From: Candidatus Omnitrophota bacterium
Lineage (GTDB): Bacteria > Omnitrophota > Koll11 > Aquiviventales > Aquiviventaceae
Length of the DNA stretch: 5,518 bases
Direction: 5' to 3'
Assembly (NCBI GenBank): GCA_016196415.1
Contig: JACPXS010000073.1
Location: 1 to 5,518, forward strand
The translations under genes were made by a program, and so were the position numbers. This document shows positions 4,485 to 5,518 of this stretch, in pieces. Under the pieces are notes generated by a model. It ran no database searches, was not told the origin of the DNA, and saw nothing but the letters and a program-made list of their open reading frames with translations. How positions within the stretch are numbered: position 1 is the first letter of the stretch; each line of letters opens with the position of its first letter.

Positions 4485-5518
4485 ATGAACCAGGGGTATT
4501 GGCTTCGAGTCCTCGGCATCTCCCTCCTGCTGAGTCCCAGCCCAACGGCCTGGGCGGGCGCCTGGACGCTCCCCAAGAACCGTTGGTATGTGGAATACTT
4601 TTACCGTTACCTTGGGTCGAAGCACGTGTTTGACTCGGAGGGCAGCAGCAATCGGCGAACGAAAACAGCCCTCTTTAGCGACATTCGGAACGAATGGAAA
4701 CTGGAATACGGGCTGACGGATTGGTGGAGTCTCCTTGCCAGCGCACCGTATATCTCATCTCACTACCGGGATGACAATGTCGACCTGCTGAGGACCGGGG
4801 TGGGAGACATCTACGTGCGTTCCAAGTTCCGGTTCCTCAACCGTCCCATCCTCTCGCCAACGCAACCGTTGGTCGGCAGCGCGCAGTTCAGCGCAAAGAT
4901 CCCCAGCGCCTATGACCCCAATAAAAACCCGTTGGGTGATGGGCAGGTTGACTTCGAGTCACGGCTCCAACTCAGCCAAAGTTGGACGTTTGCGCCCTAC
5001 GCCGTTGCTGCGCCCCAACACACTGCGAGCGGTGTTTCCCTGATGCGCTCGAGCACCGTCCTCGCCGCTTCCCAACCCGTGAATCGCGAGGAAGCGATGC
5101 GAGACGCGGTGCTTCTCGCCGAGCTCATCCAACACGGCAAGCACCTGTACGCAGCTCAACAATACGAGGAAGCTGCAACATGGTTTCAAGCGGCCTTGGA
5201 AAGCAATCCCTCAAATGAGGAGGTGTTGCACCTTGTTTTCAACCACGCGGTGCGGGCGATCGCCGAGGCCTCCACCGACGGAACGCCGGAGGCAGTCATT
5301 GCCAGCAAAGCGCTCCCCGACCCTCCGGCTGATGAGCCGTTCGTTCCGTCAGTCGCTGTGGAACGGCGATATGCGAAGGTGGCCTTTGTCAACCTCGAGG
5401 GGGGCTTTACGGCGAGAACCGAAGAACCTGCCAATGAGTTCCCGCTGTTTGTGGAGGTTGGATTGACCCCGTTGAAACGCTTGATGCTGGTGGGATCGCT
5501 GGATGCGGTTGTCAGCGC
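4485..5518 (+). CDS. Secreted outer-membrane beta-barrel protein with TPR-like insert (3' end cut off)
   Basis: The frame is open from ATG 4485 to the window end (344 complete codons, no stop). Residues 1-24 are a signal peptide (hydrophobic 9-16, cut after AWA). Residues 25-171 show alternating aromatic strands (RWYVEYFYRYLG, EWKLEYGLTDWWSLLASAPY, DIYVRSKFRFL), like the transporter/phenol-degradation class of outer-membrane barrels. Residues about 173-296 differ: helical, with a TPR-like unit (about 218-248: YAAQQYEEAATWFQAALESNP). Barrel-like strands resume at about 297 (FVNLEGGF, then PLFVEVGL). So the product seems to be a barrel interrupted by a soluble domain, likely a long loop in periplasm or outside the cell. 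There is no good Shine-Dalgarno before the ATG; GAGGAG is at 4425-4430 and an in-frame TTG at 4446 is an alternative start. The substrate is unknown. Confidence 0.8.
   Translation, partial: MNQGYWLRVLGISLLLSPSPTAWAGAWTLPKNRWYVEYFYRYLGSKHVFDSEGSSNRRTKTALFSDIRNEWKLEYGLTDWWSLLASAPYISSHYRDDNVDLLRTGVGDIYVRSKFRFLNRPILSPTQPLVGSAQFSAKIPSAYDPNKNPLGDGQVDFESRLQLSQSWTFAPYAVAAPQHTASGVSLMRSSTVLAASQPVNREEAMRDAVLLAELIQHGKHLYAAQQYEEAATWFQAALESNPSNEEVLHLVFNHAVRAIAEASTDGTPEAVIASKALPDPPADEPFVPSVAVERRYAKVAFVNLEGGFTARTEEPANEFPLFVEVGLTPLKRLMLVGSLDAVVS
5000..5369 (+). other. Putative in-frame insertion carrying a TPR-like segment
   Basis: This stretch encodes the helical residues that separate two barrel-like halves of the gene above. 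Counted with one flanking TA it is 372 bp, exactly 124 codons, so the frame is kept. Its ends carry a 7-bp inverted repeat, CGCCGTT at 5000-5006 and AACGGCG at 5362-5368, and a TA lies just outside each end (4998-4999 and 5370-5371). Removing the stretch would join Phe-Ala-Pro-Tyr directly to Ala-Lys-Val. The match does not extend beyond 7 bp and no transposase is present, so a mobile origin is only suggested. The protein-level boundaries are uncertain by about six residues. Confidence 0.4.

Overview
The window (about 58-60% G+C by eye) looks like chromosomal DNA from a diderm bacterium. It carries an outer-membrane barrel gene with a signal peptide, type II secretion/type IV pilus parts, and a ROK-family regulator. 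Short-word intergenic repeats and compact palindromes are frequent, as in many genomes of little-cultured phyla. Omnitrophota or a similar group is a guess from overall flavour, not something the sequence proves.

Layout. Four genes lie on the minus strand, read right to left: a ROK-type regulator (4173-2941), a membrane-anchored coiled-coil protein (2702-1767), a short GspF/PilC-like inner-membrane platform protein (1620-553), and a minor pseudopilin of GspI/PilV type (556-98). The last two overlap by ATGA and are surely co-transcribed. The gaps of 238 and 146 bp between the first three hold stable hairpins but no gene. The left edge (1-97) is non-coding and holds 14-bp repeats.

On the plus strand, a gene starts at 4485, divergent from the ROK gene, and runs off the right edge with no stop. 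It encodes a secreted beta-barrel-like outer-membrane protein whose barrel sequence appears to be interrupted in frame by about 124 residues containing a TPR-like repeat. The 311-bp divergent gap is rich in palindromes and may hold the control sites of both genes.

Function. The GspF-like protein and the pseudopilin belong to one pilus or secretion machine; the coiled-coil protein may be an accessory but has no diagnostic family motif. The ROK protein has kept its DNA-binding domain but appears to have lost the kinase catalytic Asp and the usual zinc motif, so it should be a pure transcription factor, probably acting on itself and/or the divergent outer-membrane gene.

Points most worth a second look: the TPR insertion in the barrel with short inverted ends; the 8-bp repeat array that forms the pseudopilin leader; the degenerate ROK protein; the GspF-like protein lacking its N-terminal segment; and the palindromes of the divergent region.
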